Shown one piece after another: positions 1-11,200 of a stretch of 57,800 bases of DNA; within the stretch, counting starts at the first letter, position 1, and the number at the start of each line of letters is the position of its first letter. Made by a program: the position numbers and the translations under genes. This stretch comes from Spirogloea muscicola (lineage: Eukaryota > Streptophyta > Zygnematophyceae > Spirogloeales > Spirogloeaceae): the NCBI GenBank assembly GCA_009602725.1, contig WELB01000096.1:1-57800 (forward strand), given 5' to 3'. Under the pieces are notes generated by a model. It saw only the letters and a list, made by a program, of their open reading frames with translations, made no database searches and was not told the DNA's origin.

Positions 1-119
1 GGCCGCCGCCCTCGTCGGGCGCGACGCGGAGCGCGGCGGGACTCGCGGCGGGACTCGCGGTGGCAGCGCGGCGGGAATACTGCGGGCGGTGCTTGCCCAG
101 CGACGCAGCCGCAGCATGA

Positions 120-1465
120 ATGGGAGACCGCAGCACCGGGGGCTCAGCAGACCGCGACGCTGCCAACAACCCCGCGGCGGCTGACGAGAGCGCGGAGAAA
201 GTTCGCGCTTCTTCATACTTTTTCCTACGCCTTTATCTTCTCATCTGTTGTCAACCACTAACACATTCTCAAGCTCTTGGCTGCTCCAGCCATGCGACAC
301 GGCTCCCTTTGTCAAGCGCCTTCGACTTGTCAGCTTTGCCAGGCCCCACGCGACATGGCTTTCCTTCGCAAGTGAAGTGTATTGGCCTTGCTAGGAGGGG
401 TGCACTCTTGTCCCGCTTCACTACAGACCGATCTCGCTGGTCAACACTGTGGCAAGCACTCATACGGGCACATTGTAGAGGCCCTTTCTGAGGTCGTCGA
501 GCGCCCTAGGAGTACTTTCCAGGTCAGCTTAAATACTTGCTGTAGTCGAAGAGCAAGCTTCGGACACCTGATACCTTTTCTTTCTCGCTGCCTCTTCCGT
601 GCTTCGAGGGAGCAGATCGAGCTGGAGCTGAAGCTGTTGGAAGCACTGGAGACGTACCCGCCCCTTAAGCTACAAGGTTAGCAGGATGAAGTCAATAGCC
701 GCTCCTGGCAGTCAGCATGTGCGAAGAGCAGCGGAGTTGGCTAAGGATACTTGACTACATACTCGTGTGCATGTGTCGCAAGCTGTTTGCTGGCTCCGCC
801 AGACCTCTGCATCTACTTCAGTTTTAGGTTGCGCAAATGGACTTCATCAGCTTGTGCCCCCATCGTCATAGAAACTCCAGCATGGGCTCGCTCAAGAATG
901 ACTGCGTACAAGTCTTGGCCGAGGGTGTCGCAGGAATGCACCGGGCTTTTGTGCTTTTTGGACTGCGGCACAAGCTAGAGAAAGAGTACACCCATGGCAT
1001 CACTCAGTGTAGTCGACACAAGCCTGCCTAGGATTGCGATGGTGATGTATAGCATCTATGTAGAAAATGACACGGGCTGTTTGACCATAATCCCAGTATC
1101 GTGATCGATGGGGAATAGAATGTTCATGCACCTGACCTTTGCTTCTGGGACACCTCGACCAGGCTCAAGAGGCCGATCCAAGAAGCTGAGGTCTTGGGAC
1201 TCCTGTCCACTTTTTACAACCTGGACAACTTGGTCAGTCATTTGTCTCTGCCTACCGAGCTTCCCTCATCTAGTACTTGTATCCTGTTCCTGCAATAGTT
1301 CCTTCTTGGAAAGTCACTGAAGCACTGTCATTGCTTGACACGGGCTCAACTATTGGTGTACAGAAAGCAGATGACGAGGAGGTGGAGCTTGGGGGCCTGG
1401 ATGACGATTTTGAGTTGCCGTCTTCGATTGTGACACCTGCTGAGGAGGGCGATGATGCACCATGA
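120..1465 (+). CDS. EAF7/MRGBP-like chromatin-modification subunit (CT20 family), 5 exons
   Basis: Proposed exons are 120-200, 616-676, 934-1006, 1163-1232 and 1274-1465; all junctions keep frame and give 158 residues. After an acidic, Ala-rich N-terminus of about 27 residues comes a helical block (LKLLEALETYPPLKLQG), then MHRAFVLFGLRHKLEKE, then EVLGLLSTFYNLDNL. This order (basic residues after a Lys/Gly turn, a conserved His-Arg/Phe, a Leu-rich helix ending in a Tyr-Asn-Leu motif) resembles the Eaf7/MRGBP family of NuA4/TIP60 histone acetyltransferase complexes. The tail is acidic, which is common in this family. An out-of-frame ATG at 116 overlaps the chosen ATG by 4 bases and could act as an upstream ORF. 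The family assignment rests on pattern alone. The gene model is fairly good, the name moderate. Confidence 0.6.
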
Positions 1466-2162
1466 TGCCCCACTGCACAATCTTGTTTCTGCAGAAGGTC
1501 TTTTGGAGCAACGGCTGTGTACATACACATCGGCCTCTTCAGATGAATTGCAGTCGACTGAGTCTCTTGGAGTGCGGGATGTGGTGCTGGGAGCAGAGCT
1601 GGGCGACTCTGAGATGCTTGGTTAGATAGAGATCGTCTTGTTTCTCCTTCCTTCATTCCTTTGGGCAGAAGGACTTTTCCAGTGGAGGGCGATAGCTGTA
1701 CTTGGCCAGCAGAAGAAATAATTGAACAAGCTTTGAGCTGGCCTTTCACAGCCATTGCATTATATTGGAAGAGCTGCTTGATCGGACAGAGACTCGTCCA
1801 GTAGAAAGGAATTGCGTGTATTTGAAACAAATGAAGGCCAAATGGCCAAGTACAAGGGCAAGCACATCTGAAAACCTACAAGCCCTACAGCAGATTGACC
1901 CGCTCAGTAACCACGGGTCAATACATGAAGGTCGCTAAGGGTCCAGTAGAGGGGGACGGCTGTGACTGGCCAGCCCAGATGAAGAGAGAACGTTGAAGGG
2001 GCCAGAAAAAGCCTTCCAAGTATTTGATCGACTTTCCCGCGCATCTTGTGAGGCCAGCTCCAGAGGCGCCACGCGGCAGCTCAAGGCTGGCCGCCGGAAA
2101 GCGCCCGCGCGGCGCGCCGGGCCAGCCGCTGCCCCCGCCGCTCGCGGCGCACTTCGCGGCGG
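1466..2162. other. Intergenic: degraded retroelement tail and hairpin repeats
   Basis: No coding exon is recognisable. A hairpin repeat (GGCTGGC...CAGCC followed by TTGGAAGAGCTG) lies at about 1736-1775 on the + strand. An inverted copy of the hairpin lies at about 1959-1977. Between them, about 1835-1945 resembles the minus-strand tail of the retroelement family seen at 7996-8290, including the CTCAGTAACCACGGGTCA box that encodes its C-terminus in reverse. Confidence 0.5.
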
Positions 2163-2235
2163 CGNAAGCCGAAAGCCGAAAGCCGCAAGCCCGAAGCCGC
2201 AAGCCGAATGCCGAAAGCCGAAAGCCCGAAGCCGA

Positions 2236-2269
<34 letters not shown>

Positions 2270-2270
2270 A

Positions 2271-2304
<34 letters not shown>

Positions 2305-2330
2305 AAAGCCGTAAGCCGAAAGCCCTAAAC
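2163..2330. repeat. 7-bp minisatellite (AGCCGTA/AGCCGAA/AGCCGCA units)
   Basis: About 23 nearly perfect 7-base units run in register, varying mainly at the sixth base. The tract begins just after an undetermined base (2165) and ends in a canonical telomere-like CCCTAAAC string at about 2322. The 7-bp period equals that of plant/green-algal telomere repeats, so an origin as degenerate interstitial telomeric sequence is possible but is inference. Confidence 0.85.
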
Positions 2331-2537
2331 CCGGCTGACGATCGGACGGGCAGGGAGGGGCCCCGGTCGGTCCGGATTGGACGGCCCGGCCCGGGGATTC
2401 TCCAGGCGGCCGGCACGTTGACCGCCGGCAAATTCGACGGGCGGACAGCCCGGATCGAGGGGGGCGGGCGCCCCGGGACCGGACCCGGGCCGTTCGATGG
2501 CCCGGATCGGGTGGTCAACTACAAAATCAGGATCGCA

Positions 2538-2617
2538 TGACACCCACGGGATTTGAACCCGTGCCCTTGCGGACTGAAGCCTACATCCAGCGCCTTAGAC
2601 CACTCGGCCAGAGTGTC
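2538..2617 (-). tRNA. tRNA-Leu (anticodon UAG)
   Basis: The 80-nt minus-strand sequence folds as a class II tRNA. A 7-bp acceptor (GACACTC with GGGTGTC, one G-T pair) and a D-arm containing TGGCCGAGTGGTC are present. The anticodon stem CTGGA/TTCAG encloses the loop TGTAGGC, giving anticodon UAG. There is a short variable arm (TCCGCAAGGGC) and a T-arm ACGGG-TTCAAAT-CCCGT. It is intronless and CCA is not encoded. A TTTT run on the transcribed strand (plus positions 2523-2526), 11 bases past the 3' end, can serve as the RNA polymerase III terminator. It reads CUA leucine codons. Confidence 0.95.
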
Positions 2618-2639
2618 GGGAGACTAATGAGTTGCTTTG

Positions 2640-3862
2640 CAGATACAAGTTAGGTAATCACAGGGTTTCCGTTAAGACTGCTTGACAACGCGAGCTTCTC
2701 ATAACGGGTTCGTTGAACCGGTGACGACGTTGCTGAACAACTTGGGTTGAACAAGTCGCACTCTCGCAGCCACATGACTGAGATGAATTGGCACCATCTC
2801 TTCCTCTCTTTTGTCTAACTTGTTCATGATATGGTCACAGAGCCGACTAGCCAAGGGGTTTGCTGACAACCCCAATCAACTCCTCATCGGTCATGTCGAT
2901 TACAAGCACTGTTGCGGCTGAGTGGTTTCCTCTCGAAAAGGGACGACACGACCCGCGATCTGCGCACGGTTCTACAGCATCCCAGACTCCTCTGTACTGG
3001 AGTAGTACTGTCTTCTTACAATTCCAAATCGTTCACTTCATATGGCGAGATTATTTGGGCTCAGAATATGGAGCAGCTGACGCCCGGTGAGCACGTGACC
3101 TGCAAGTCGTTGTGCTCTGACTGCTTCTGACGTCGCTCCTGTTGCTCACGTCCATTTGTGAACGACAGGAGCAACGTCCAGCAGCCTCCGCTCTTTGTCA
3201 ATTAGGGGCATGACTGACTTCGAACCTCGTTATTGATCTGCTGATGTGTTCATTACTCCAGGATGCACATACTTCCCGGGCTGCCCAATCACAGCTTAAT
3301 GGATTCCTTCTATCGTACTCGCGGTGCCGCTCCTGGTGGGCTCGTAAATTATGCAATGCTCAGCCAAAAGTGAGATTTACGGCTCACCTTCCCAGGCAAC
3401 ACTTTGTCGATCACACCACAAGAGAGAAAGGTGTGCAGTGTGCATATGACAGGAAAAGGTGGCCAATTCGAGCAATGACACTGTCCACGCAAAAGCTAGT
3501 GCAAGATGAAAAGGGTGTGAAACAAGTACGTGAAGAAGTTCGTGTGGGACAGCTAACGGCAATCAGGAATAGCTTTCTCTAATAGGATACAATGCCTTTG
3601 ACATTGGTGGCGGCTATGCATTTTGGTGTTCAAGGATGTCCACATTAAGCAATGGGCTCAGTCAGCTAATTAAAGTGATGACTAAGGAGGCAGTATGCCG
3701 TGGCGTGCTTCAGCTAAGTATGGGCACTGCTATCCAAGATATGTGCCAACATGAACCTGTACTAATATCTCGCTGTTGCGACCTGATTAAAATTCCTTAA
3801 AGGGGTAAATTTCTTGCAAGGGGTAGTTTTCTTGCAAAACCCCTTGCATTGTAATTAGTCAA
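2640..3862. other. Intergenic, nothing recognised
   Basis: This lies between the tRNA and the 3' end of ZDS. Only short open frames of no recognisable family occur. A small direct repeat of the type AAATTCCTTAAAGGGGTA/CTTGCAAGGGGTAG is visible at 3790-3845. Confidence 0.4.
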
Positions 3863-6800
3863 TCATACAGGAACAGCCTCCTTATGTGCTAGGTTACTTT
3901 GTGCCCGCGAAATTTGCTCGGCTATGTCTGGCCCTGCCGCACATATTCTGGCAGCAGCTTGCCTACCAGACAAGGTCGCGCCCTCCATGCTGTCAATGTA
4001 GTCCTGCAAATGCAAGCAACACCAGCATTGGTACCATTGCTCATTTCCCTCTCAAGCTGCTCTCTGATGAGCATGTGCCAACAGCGTCTCACCTGTAGCT
4101 ACCTGTAATTTTCGTTGCCTCAAGCAAGAGATACCTACCTCTTCAACTACAAGCAATGTGAAAAGGTCACACCAATCAAGCGAAAAAAGGCCTCCGTTGA
4201 AGCAAAAGTATAACAGAAAGAGGCAAACTACGTACCTGCTTCGTATATGAGCCAGCAAGGAAGAAGTTGGTCACTGGGGTCTTCTGATCCGGCCGGAAAG
4301 GATCCATGCCAGGAGCCTCCCTGTACAACGACTGCGCAATCTTCACCACCGATGACCACGTCACCTCCAAGCCTCGGGCGGATGGAAAGAGCTCCTGAAT
4401 CTGACCAGATAGGCAGAATAGACATGCAACAAGTGAGATAGACTCACAGCAAGTGCCTTCTGCACAGAAGTGATCCTTATCAGAAGGAATCCATCATTCC
4501 ACGGCCGTACGAGCGCGCTTGAGAAAGGCCTCTAGAACGCACTAAAGGAAGGCGAGATGCTGCAAGAAATTTGCCACTTTGCCTAATCAAGTGCCAAAAG
4601 ACCTCACCTGAGAGTGCACTTTAGCAATAATCTCCTCATTGGGCTTGGGCATGTATGGTCCAGCTGGAGTCAGCACACACCTGCAAACCATTGACATGTA
4701 CCGAGTAGGTATGCAAGGGTGGGCATGGTGTGCCTAGCAAGTAGACCTCCAAGTCGCCTACAACTCTGCCGAACTCAACAAACATCCAAAACTGCCCAGC
4801 AATGCTCAAGAGTAATGCTTCACATACACCATGAGCAGCTGCAGAAGCCATGGCCCTGTGTCACCAACAAAAAGATGAGGGGGAAATGAATCAACATACT
4901 GCATGAGAGATCCTTCGCCTTCCTTGTAATAGTCTCGAGGAGACGTAAGGGCCAAGTCAGCAAAGCAAGAAAAGTCTGCATCGGGGCTGTACAAAAGGTT
5001 GTCCAAGCCCACTGCATGTTGCAGTTGCCTGAGTAAGAGCATCACATTGCATCAGCGATCCTGTGTCGTAAACCATGACCTTGATCACCTCCACAATTGC
5101 AAGCCGGAAATCTGGTAGTAAGAGCACAGAGGGTGGCAAGTATGTCAAGGTGCATATATTTCCATGCAGACTGCTTGTTTATAACTACGTAGCCCTGCAT
5201 CCACGTTGTGAAATATCTGGGCTATACCTGGATCTCTCAATGTCTTCCATCTCAGTGACCCAGCCGTTATATCGGAGTTGCACAGTAATCACTGGCACTC
5301 CCACCAACTCATATATCTTGTTGAAAAAGTCCCAATCCCTCCACTGCTGCGGTAGTAACCTCTTGATACCAGGAACGTCGCAAGCAGCAACATAAGCGTC
5401 TGCTGTCACTACTTGACTATGTCCGGCCTGCATACGACACATGCGGGTGAATCAGCTGTACACAACATAACAGGCCCTGCAGCAACCCTGTGGCTATTAT
5501 GGTGCAGCCCAACAAGACATAGCAGCCCTTTCTGGTAATCAACAACCCAGTCATACCGATTAGAAACACCAGCTTGAACTTGCCTTCGTAAAACGAATAC
5601 CAGTCACACTTGTCTCGCCACTCTCTGTCCTGTCATAAAGAATCTCCTGACAGCCCATTCTAGTGTGAAACCTGGGGCGTGAACATACAATATTGAAATG
5701 TATCATTAACAGTTCGACTAAACAAGGCATAGGGCACCTCAAGTAAAAGCAAGAAACTGCTAGCTGCACTCAACATCAACCTCGCATGATCATCTGCATA
5801 TTACAAGGAGCAAGGATGCTTATAAGTTGACCTGCCTCCCCGGTCTGTGATGTACTTGGCAATCGGCCCACTGAGATAATTATCAGGAGACCCGCTCAGC
5901 ATTCTCAAGACCGAGGCCTCAGTCTTGGTTGCAAAGAAAGCAAAGATGGTGAGCATGCAGCGAGCACTGATGTCATCACAATCCAAAAAACCCAGGGCAT
6001 ATGCTATTGGGTCCCACATCCGCTTGATGCTCTGCCGCGAACCACCGTGGGACTGAAACCACTGGCTGAAACTCACCTGAAATTGAGGAGAAACACAGTA
6101 TGTCAGTCATGGAGAGCACATTGCCCCATCGTCAACATCAGCTAGCTGCAGAATATGTCAAGCCTCAAGGCAGCGTAGGGAGAGCCCTCTGTCGTTGATA
6201 AGTTGGCTGGTAAAAGCCTACAGCTCAAAGAAGTGTGATACTTGATCGTGCTGGCAAGGTGGCAATGGGAGATAGGTAAAGGCCACTCACTGAATCCAGC
6301 TTGCGAATGTCTCTCATGGCACCCTCAGGGTCAACAAGGGCTCGAACAACAGGGCTCGTCCCCAGTGCTAGCGCATTGGCAGCCTTGTCCAGAGTCTGGT
6401 GTGAGTAAGCAAAGCAGCAAGCAAGTTATAAGAGCTGAACAGAAATGAGGAGCTTAACAAGACACCCAGGTTATGGACCAAAACCCTAACCCCCAAAACC
6501 AGCGACAGGTCTCTTTTGCCCTCTGACTTGGCTGCTCTAAGGTAGGCAACACTCAAGACGAGAACTGTGGCACAAGTAGACTACCGATAGTTGGTCGGTG
6601 GTGAAAAAGGCCTTCAATCCATGAAAGGGTGCACCCGTGAAGAACCTAAAGTCCAGCTCTATTCCAAGCAACGCACGTGCCACAGTGTAAGGCTTGCACT
6701 GCTGCCATGTCCAGTGACAAACATTCCTTCACCAAAGACGCAGTTACAAAACATGACAGGGAGACAGGTGAGCATAAGACATGCGTCAAGCACCATACAG

Positions 6801-7879
6801 ATTCTTCTCTTCTAATTGTGTAAGTGAAACATACGTCCAGTGACCCCTTGACTGTTGATGAAGGTGTGCGTGTGCTCTTTCAGCAAGAGATTCTCAATAG
6901 CACCAGACTGTGACAAAGAAATAAGATGGCACAATCACACTGGGCCACCTGGTCAGCATAGCATGGCAGAGACATTGCTGAAACCCAAGTCCTCTCCTTC
7001 AGAGCAGAGCACAAGCACGAGCACGAGCACAGCGACTGCTAGCACTCCAAAGCACATGGCACTGCAAAAGTAGCGTGACCGGTCGATCACAATTCAGAGG
7101 GGCGCAAGCTGCAGCTGCAACTGCGGTGGGGCGACACCAGCACCTTGGCCATCAGGCGGAACAGGTTGTTGTAGCATCCAAAGAAGACGTGAAGACCCAT
7201 CTCGACGTGATTGCCATCCCTGTCCTTGAAGCTCGCCACCTTTCCTCCAATAAAAGGGCGTGCCTCGTAGATGTCCACCTGGTATTCACCTCCGCACCAC
7301 AGCGTAATGAGAGAGGAAGGCTGTGCAATAGCCCCCTCGCCGAGGTGCGACCAGCCGTCACGAGGAGGATAAGCTTCTTCTCTCGGAAAAGGTGCTGCTG
7401 TGGGTGAACACGGCAGACCACGGGCGGGGTGGTTGACGGGCTGGCAGAGTGGCCTTGCTGTGGCCTACCTCGTGTCCCTGGTCAAGCAGCTCAACGGCCG
7501 TGGACATGCCGGCTAGTCCGGCGCCCACAATAGCAACCTTCAGCCTGGGGCCCGTGTACGGCTCCGGTTCGTCGGGGAACAGGCCCTTGGGCGCTGAGCA
7601 AAGAGCAGCGCGGGCCATGTCAGTGGGCCTGCGCAGGAGCCAGCCGCAAGCCTGAGCCTAACGGAGAGCAGCGGCTCCCGCCTCACCTGCTCGGCCCATG
7701 TCAGCAACGTAGGTCATGACAGACGCGCGAACGCTCAGCAACCGCCGGGCAGGTGGAGCAGCCACAGCGCCGTGAGAGGGCAGCGGCGAGGCGTGCAGGC
7801 CGAGCCCGCGCGGCAGGCGGCACGGTGGAGCCAGGCCGGGTGACCAGAGCGACGCGGCGGCGCCCGTCATGGCCGCCAT
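3863..7879 (-). CDS. ZDS: Zeta-carotene desaturase, plastid precursor, 13 exons
   Basis: Exons in gene order (minus): 7879-7687, 7593-7469, 7278-7144, 6907-6845, 6656-6585, 6395-6291, 6076-5832, 5671-5584, 5427-5228, 5028-4900, 4680-4608, 4400-4236, 4003-3863. They sum to 577 residues, normal for the family. ZDS is an FAD-dependent plastid enzyme that desaturates 9,9'-di-cis-zeta-carotene via neurosporene toward lycopene, with plastoquinone as electron acceptor. The first ~64 residues are Ala/Pro/Arg-rich, like a transit peptide. The dinucleotide-binding GAGLAG (about 88-93) is followed by [23 protein letters not shown], and the family signatures [23 protein letters not shown]-like [24 protein letters not shown] and [19 protein letters not shown] are all present. 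The intron after exon 8 has a GC donor (AAG|GCAAGT). The intron after exon 5 holds a CCCTAACCCC telomere-like string. A retroelement 3' end lies ~117 bp upstream of the ATG in the same orientation. Confidence 0.95.
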
Positions 7880-7995
7880 GGCGGAGGATAGGCGACGCTG
7901 CCGCTGGCCGGAGGCGCGTGCTTGTGGGGGGAGACGGAAGTGCTACTTGCTGGCCAGGAAGGTGGGCGACGTGGTCGGATGCTGGGAGAGGAAAT

Positions 7996-8290
7996 GCGTG
8001 TATATTAAGAGATGGGGAGGCCATGTGTGGCCAAGTACAAAGGCAAGCACATTGGACAAATGTACGTCACCTGCTGCTAAGCTGACCCGCTCAGTAACCA
8101 CGAGTCAGCACATAGAGGTCGCTAGCTGACGCTCGAATACCGGACGGCAATTGACTAGCTCTTGTGCCAGCAGCTAAGGCTCGACCAGCTTTCTGATGCA
8201 GAGCATACGCCTGAGCTCGTTGCAGACAGGTTGACACTCGACGTCGCAGAAATGACAGATAGGCTGCCGGCATACCCATCTGGGCTGGGA
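7996..8290 (-). mobile_element. 5'-truncated non-LTR retroelement copy, family D (3' end)
   Basis: The minus strand encodes the last ~65 residues of a retroelement ORF (PAAYLSFLRRRVSTCLQRAQ ... SDLYVLTRGY-stop). A short tail follows, ending at CACGCAT near 7996. It is almost identical to the plus-strand copy at 35790-36080, so the insertion looks recent. Its 3' end faces the ZDS start codon (7879). Confidence 0.8.
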
Positions 8291-11200
8291 GCATATCCTC
8301 GCGTCGTGCATATCCCAGACTCGCTATAATAGAGAGGGGGCCGGGTGGCTTTCTCTTCAGGGTTTGGGATAATCCTAACCCCTAAACCCTACACCTTGTT
8401 TGGGAGAGCCACTTTCTTTGTGGGGGTGCTTGTGCCAATCGAGCCGGCTTGCCTTCTCGCACCACTGAACGCGCACGAGTGCTGGCGCCATCCTTGGCTG
8501 CCAGCCGCTTCTGCTTCTTGCTCGCTCCGTAGGTACTTCAGTCCCCCTTCAGCAGGTTACGTACATTTGGCAATGTGCTTGCCTTTGTGCTTGGCCACAC
8601 ATGGCCCCCCATCTCTTAATACACACGCATTCACCTTCAGCCGACTTCGGCACCGTTACCTCACTAGAGTCCCAGGGGTACGAGAGGCCCCCTTTCAGTT
8701 CATATGTTTGCTTGGTTACCTTAGCCCCTCTTAGACCCCCTTTTACTGTTCTTCTTACACAAACAGTGTACTGGCTTGCTCTTGCCTCTCTCATCCCATG
8801 CACACCGCGCGCCAACCTGCTCTTTCAACCTTTACCCCCCTTAGCATGGGGCTTCGCTCCATTGGAAGAGCTGCTTCTCTTTAAGCATAGGGCTTCATTG
8901 TGGATAGCCCCACTCTTTGCTCTGGCTTTTGGCTGGCAGTATTGGCTGACATTGGCATCCATGCATTTAAGCACGTCGCGTTGCCCTCTTCCTTCTGGCT
9001 GTCTCGCTCTCGCTCTCGCCGTCGAGTCGCCCCACTAGCACATGCCTCAAACCCGGCGCTGCAACTCGACTGTCCCATTGGTTTAGCCAGGGCAACCTTC
9101 GGCCTTCTTTGGCCTCATACAACAACCCTATCTATGCTACATCCTTTACATAGTAGTCGCAGCCCTTCAAGACGTGCACCCATGACATCAGTAAGGGCTT
9201 GACACCCGGAGATGCGGTTGCCTTCGAGAAGCAGGGTCCCTTGACTGAGGTGTTCCACGTTTTGGTGGGAGTTCACCTGGAGGTAGCGTTTGACTCCTCA
9301 TGACGTCATGCTTTGGCAAAGGGGCCGTATTGACTCTGAAATTGGCTCAGGTTGAAGGTGGCCGAGCAAGTCACGACGTTCTTCTGGGACCTTCCAGCAC
9401 CTTACCATCGGCCACTGGCGATGGGCATCCACATATGTCACAGGGGTCAGTAAACCTCGCTGTCCGCGCTGCTGGCCTCTCTACTCTGATCAGCCGCAAA
9501 TGTTTGGCAGTGAACAGCACCCCTTGAGGCTCCGTGCCTCAGGTGTTGTATCATACTACTACTTTCATCTTTCCAAGATGCTGCAACTCGCATTCGCTTG
9601 CGTGCAACACCATGCCCTTCATGCTTTCGCGGCAGCTTTTGACTCGAGCAGAGGATTTCCACTACTTGGAAGCGCTGTTCTTTCTCTATCTCTCCTCAGC
9701 TCGTTGCAACTTTCTTCTCTGACGTGGATATACCACGCGGCCTCTGAGCTCCCTAGTCTGCAGCACCTGCGTGTTGTACGTGTGCTCTTTCTGAAAAGGG
9801 ATGCTAAATGGTTGGAACGTCAGTGCTGTAGGATAGACGGCTTGACAGATTCTTGGAGAGGCTGCTTCCTCAAGAGGTCGACAACCTTAGATTGAAGTTG
9901 TTGATGGGAGGACCCTTCGCAAGAAATCGTTGGATGAAAAGAGAGTCAGCTGGACACCCTTGATGACGGGTACCTGGGGAGTATCTCACATTCCGGGGAA
10001 GGCCGCATAGGATGTGAGCGAGCGGGGGTTTTGATGATTCTTCCCCAACCCTCAGACCCCTGTGAGCTTGACCGTACATGCCGGTCGGCCCCATCCATGC
10101 AATGCCTTCCAACTTTTATTGCTTCGCCGCGTGCTTGGGCTTGACTATCGCTCGTCCTTATCACATAAATGGTGGCTGGCCTTTACAGCCGCCCCTGACT
10201 GTCAATAGCCATTATCCCCCTCCATTGTCTAGTCTTATGCCCTACACATACGTTTGTGATGTACTGAGAAGGCCGCATGACAACGACAGTGAATGACTCC
10301 GGATCATTCCACTTGCTAAGACCTTCCCATCCACCCTTCTCGGGATGGTACCAAATTCATTGTTGTGACAATCTTCCTCATCTTCAACGACCCCATTAAT
10401 CCAGTAAAAATGATTCCTTTGATAGATATGATCTTTAAAGTCAAACCCATCGTTGACCTCCGGCTGCGACTTTTCCGCCTCCCTCAGGGCCCAAGTTCAG
10501 TCTTTCAAGAAGGTGTATGGCAAGGAAGGCCGCTCGTATAGTCGGTGTAATAACAGCCCTTCGTAATTTTCAACATTGGGGGCTAAGGCCACCATTCTGA
10601 GGGGACACTTGCGGTCTTTGTTGACACTCCCAGACTTTGCCTGTTGTGCCGCTTCTATTGTGCACTAATTACATGCCATCGCTGTGGAAGCTCAGCTGGA
10701 CAGCCTATATGGTGTCTTTGCTGTAACGATGTTGCAAGAGATGCCTTGGGGAAGGCGGCCTGATAGGCGCTTGGAGTGGATAGCCACCCCACCGGGCGGG
10801 CGGATGGGACCAACCGTCCGCTTTCCTGGAGTCAGAGAAACACGCTGAAACTGTGGGACACGACGGTGTGGATCTGGTGCAGGAGGCGGCGACGAAAGGC
10901 AACCTTGCGAAGGATTCCATCGCTTGGAGACGTTAGTGCACATAATCGTTGCCTAGCGAGAAAGCTCTTTTACAGATTTGCAATGGCTGTGAAAGGCTAG
11001 CCTAGGAGAGAAAACAAGGTCCAGGGCAGGTTGGCTGGGTGTCGGCCCCAAGGGGCCGAGTGTGCTTTGAGGAGAGGGTCTGCCAAGGAGCATGCAAGCG
11101 CAAATGCAAGAGCTAAGCCCTTGGTTATTGGCCACAGGTACATTCAAGTATGTTGCGACAGCCGTAGCATTGCAAATTTTACATGGACGAAGGCGCGAGT

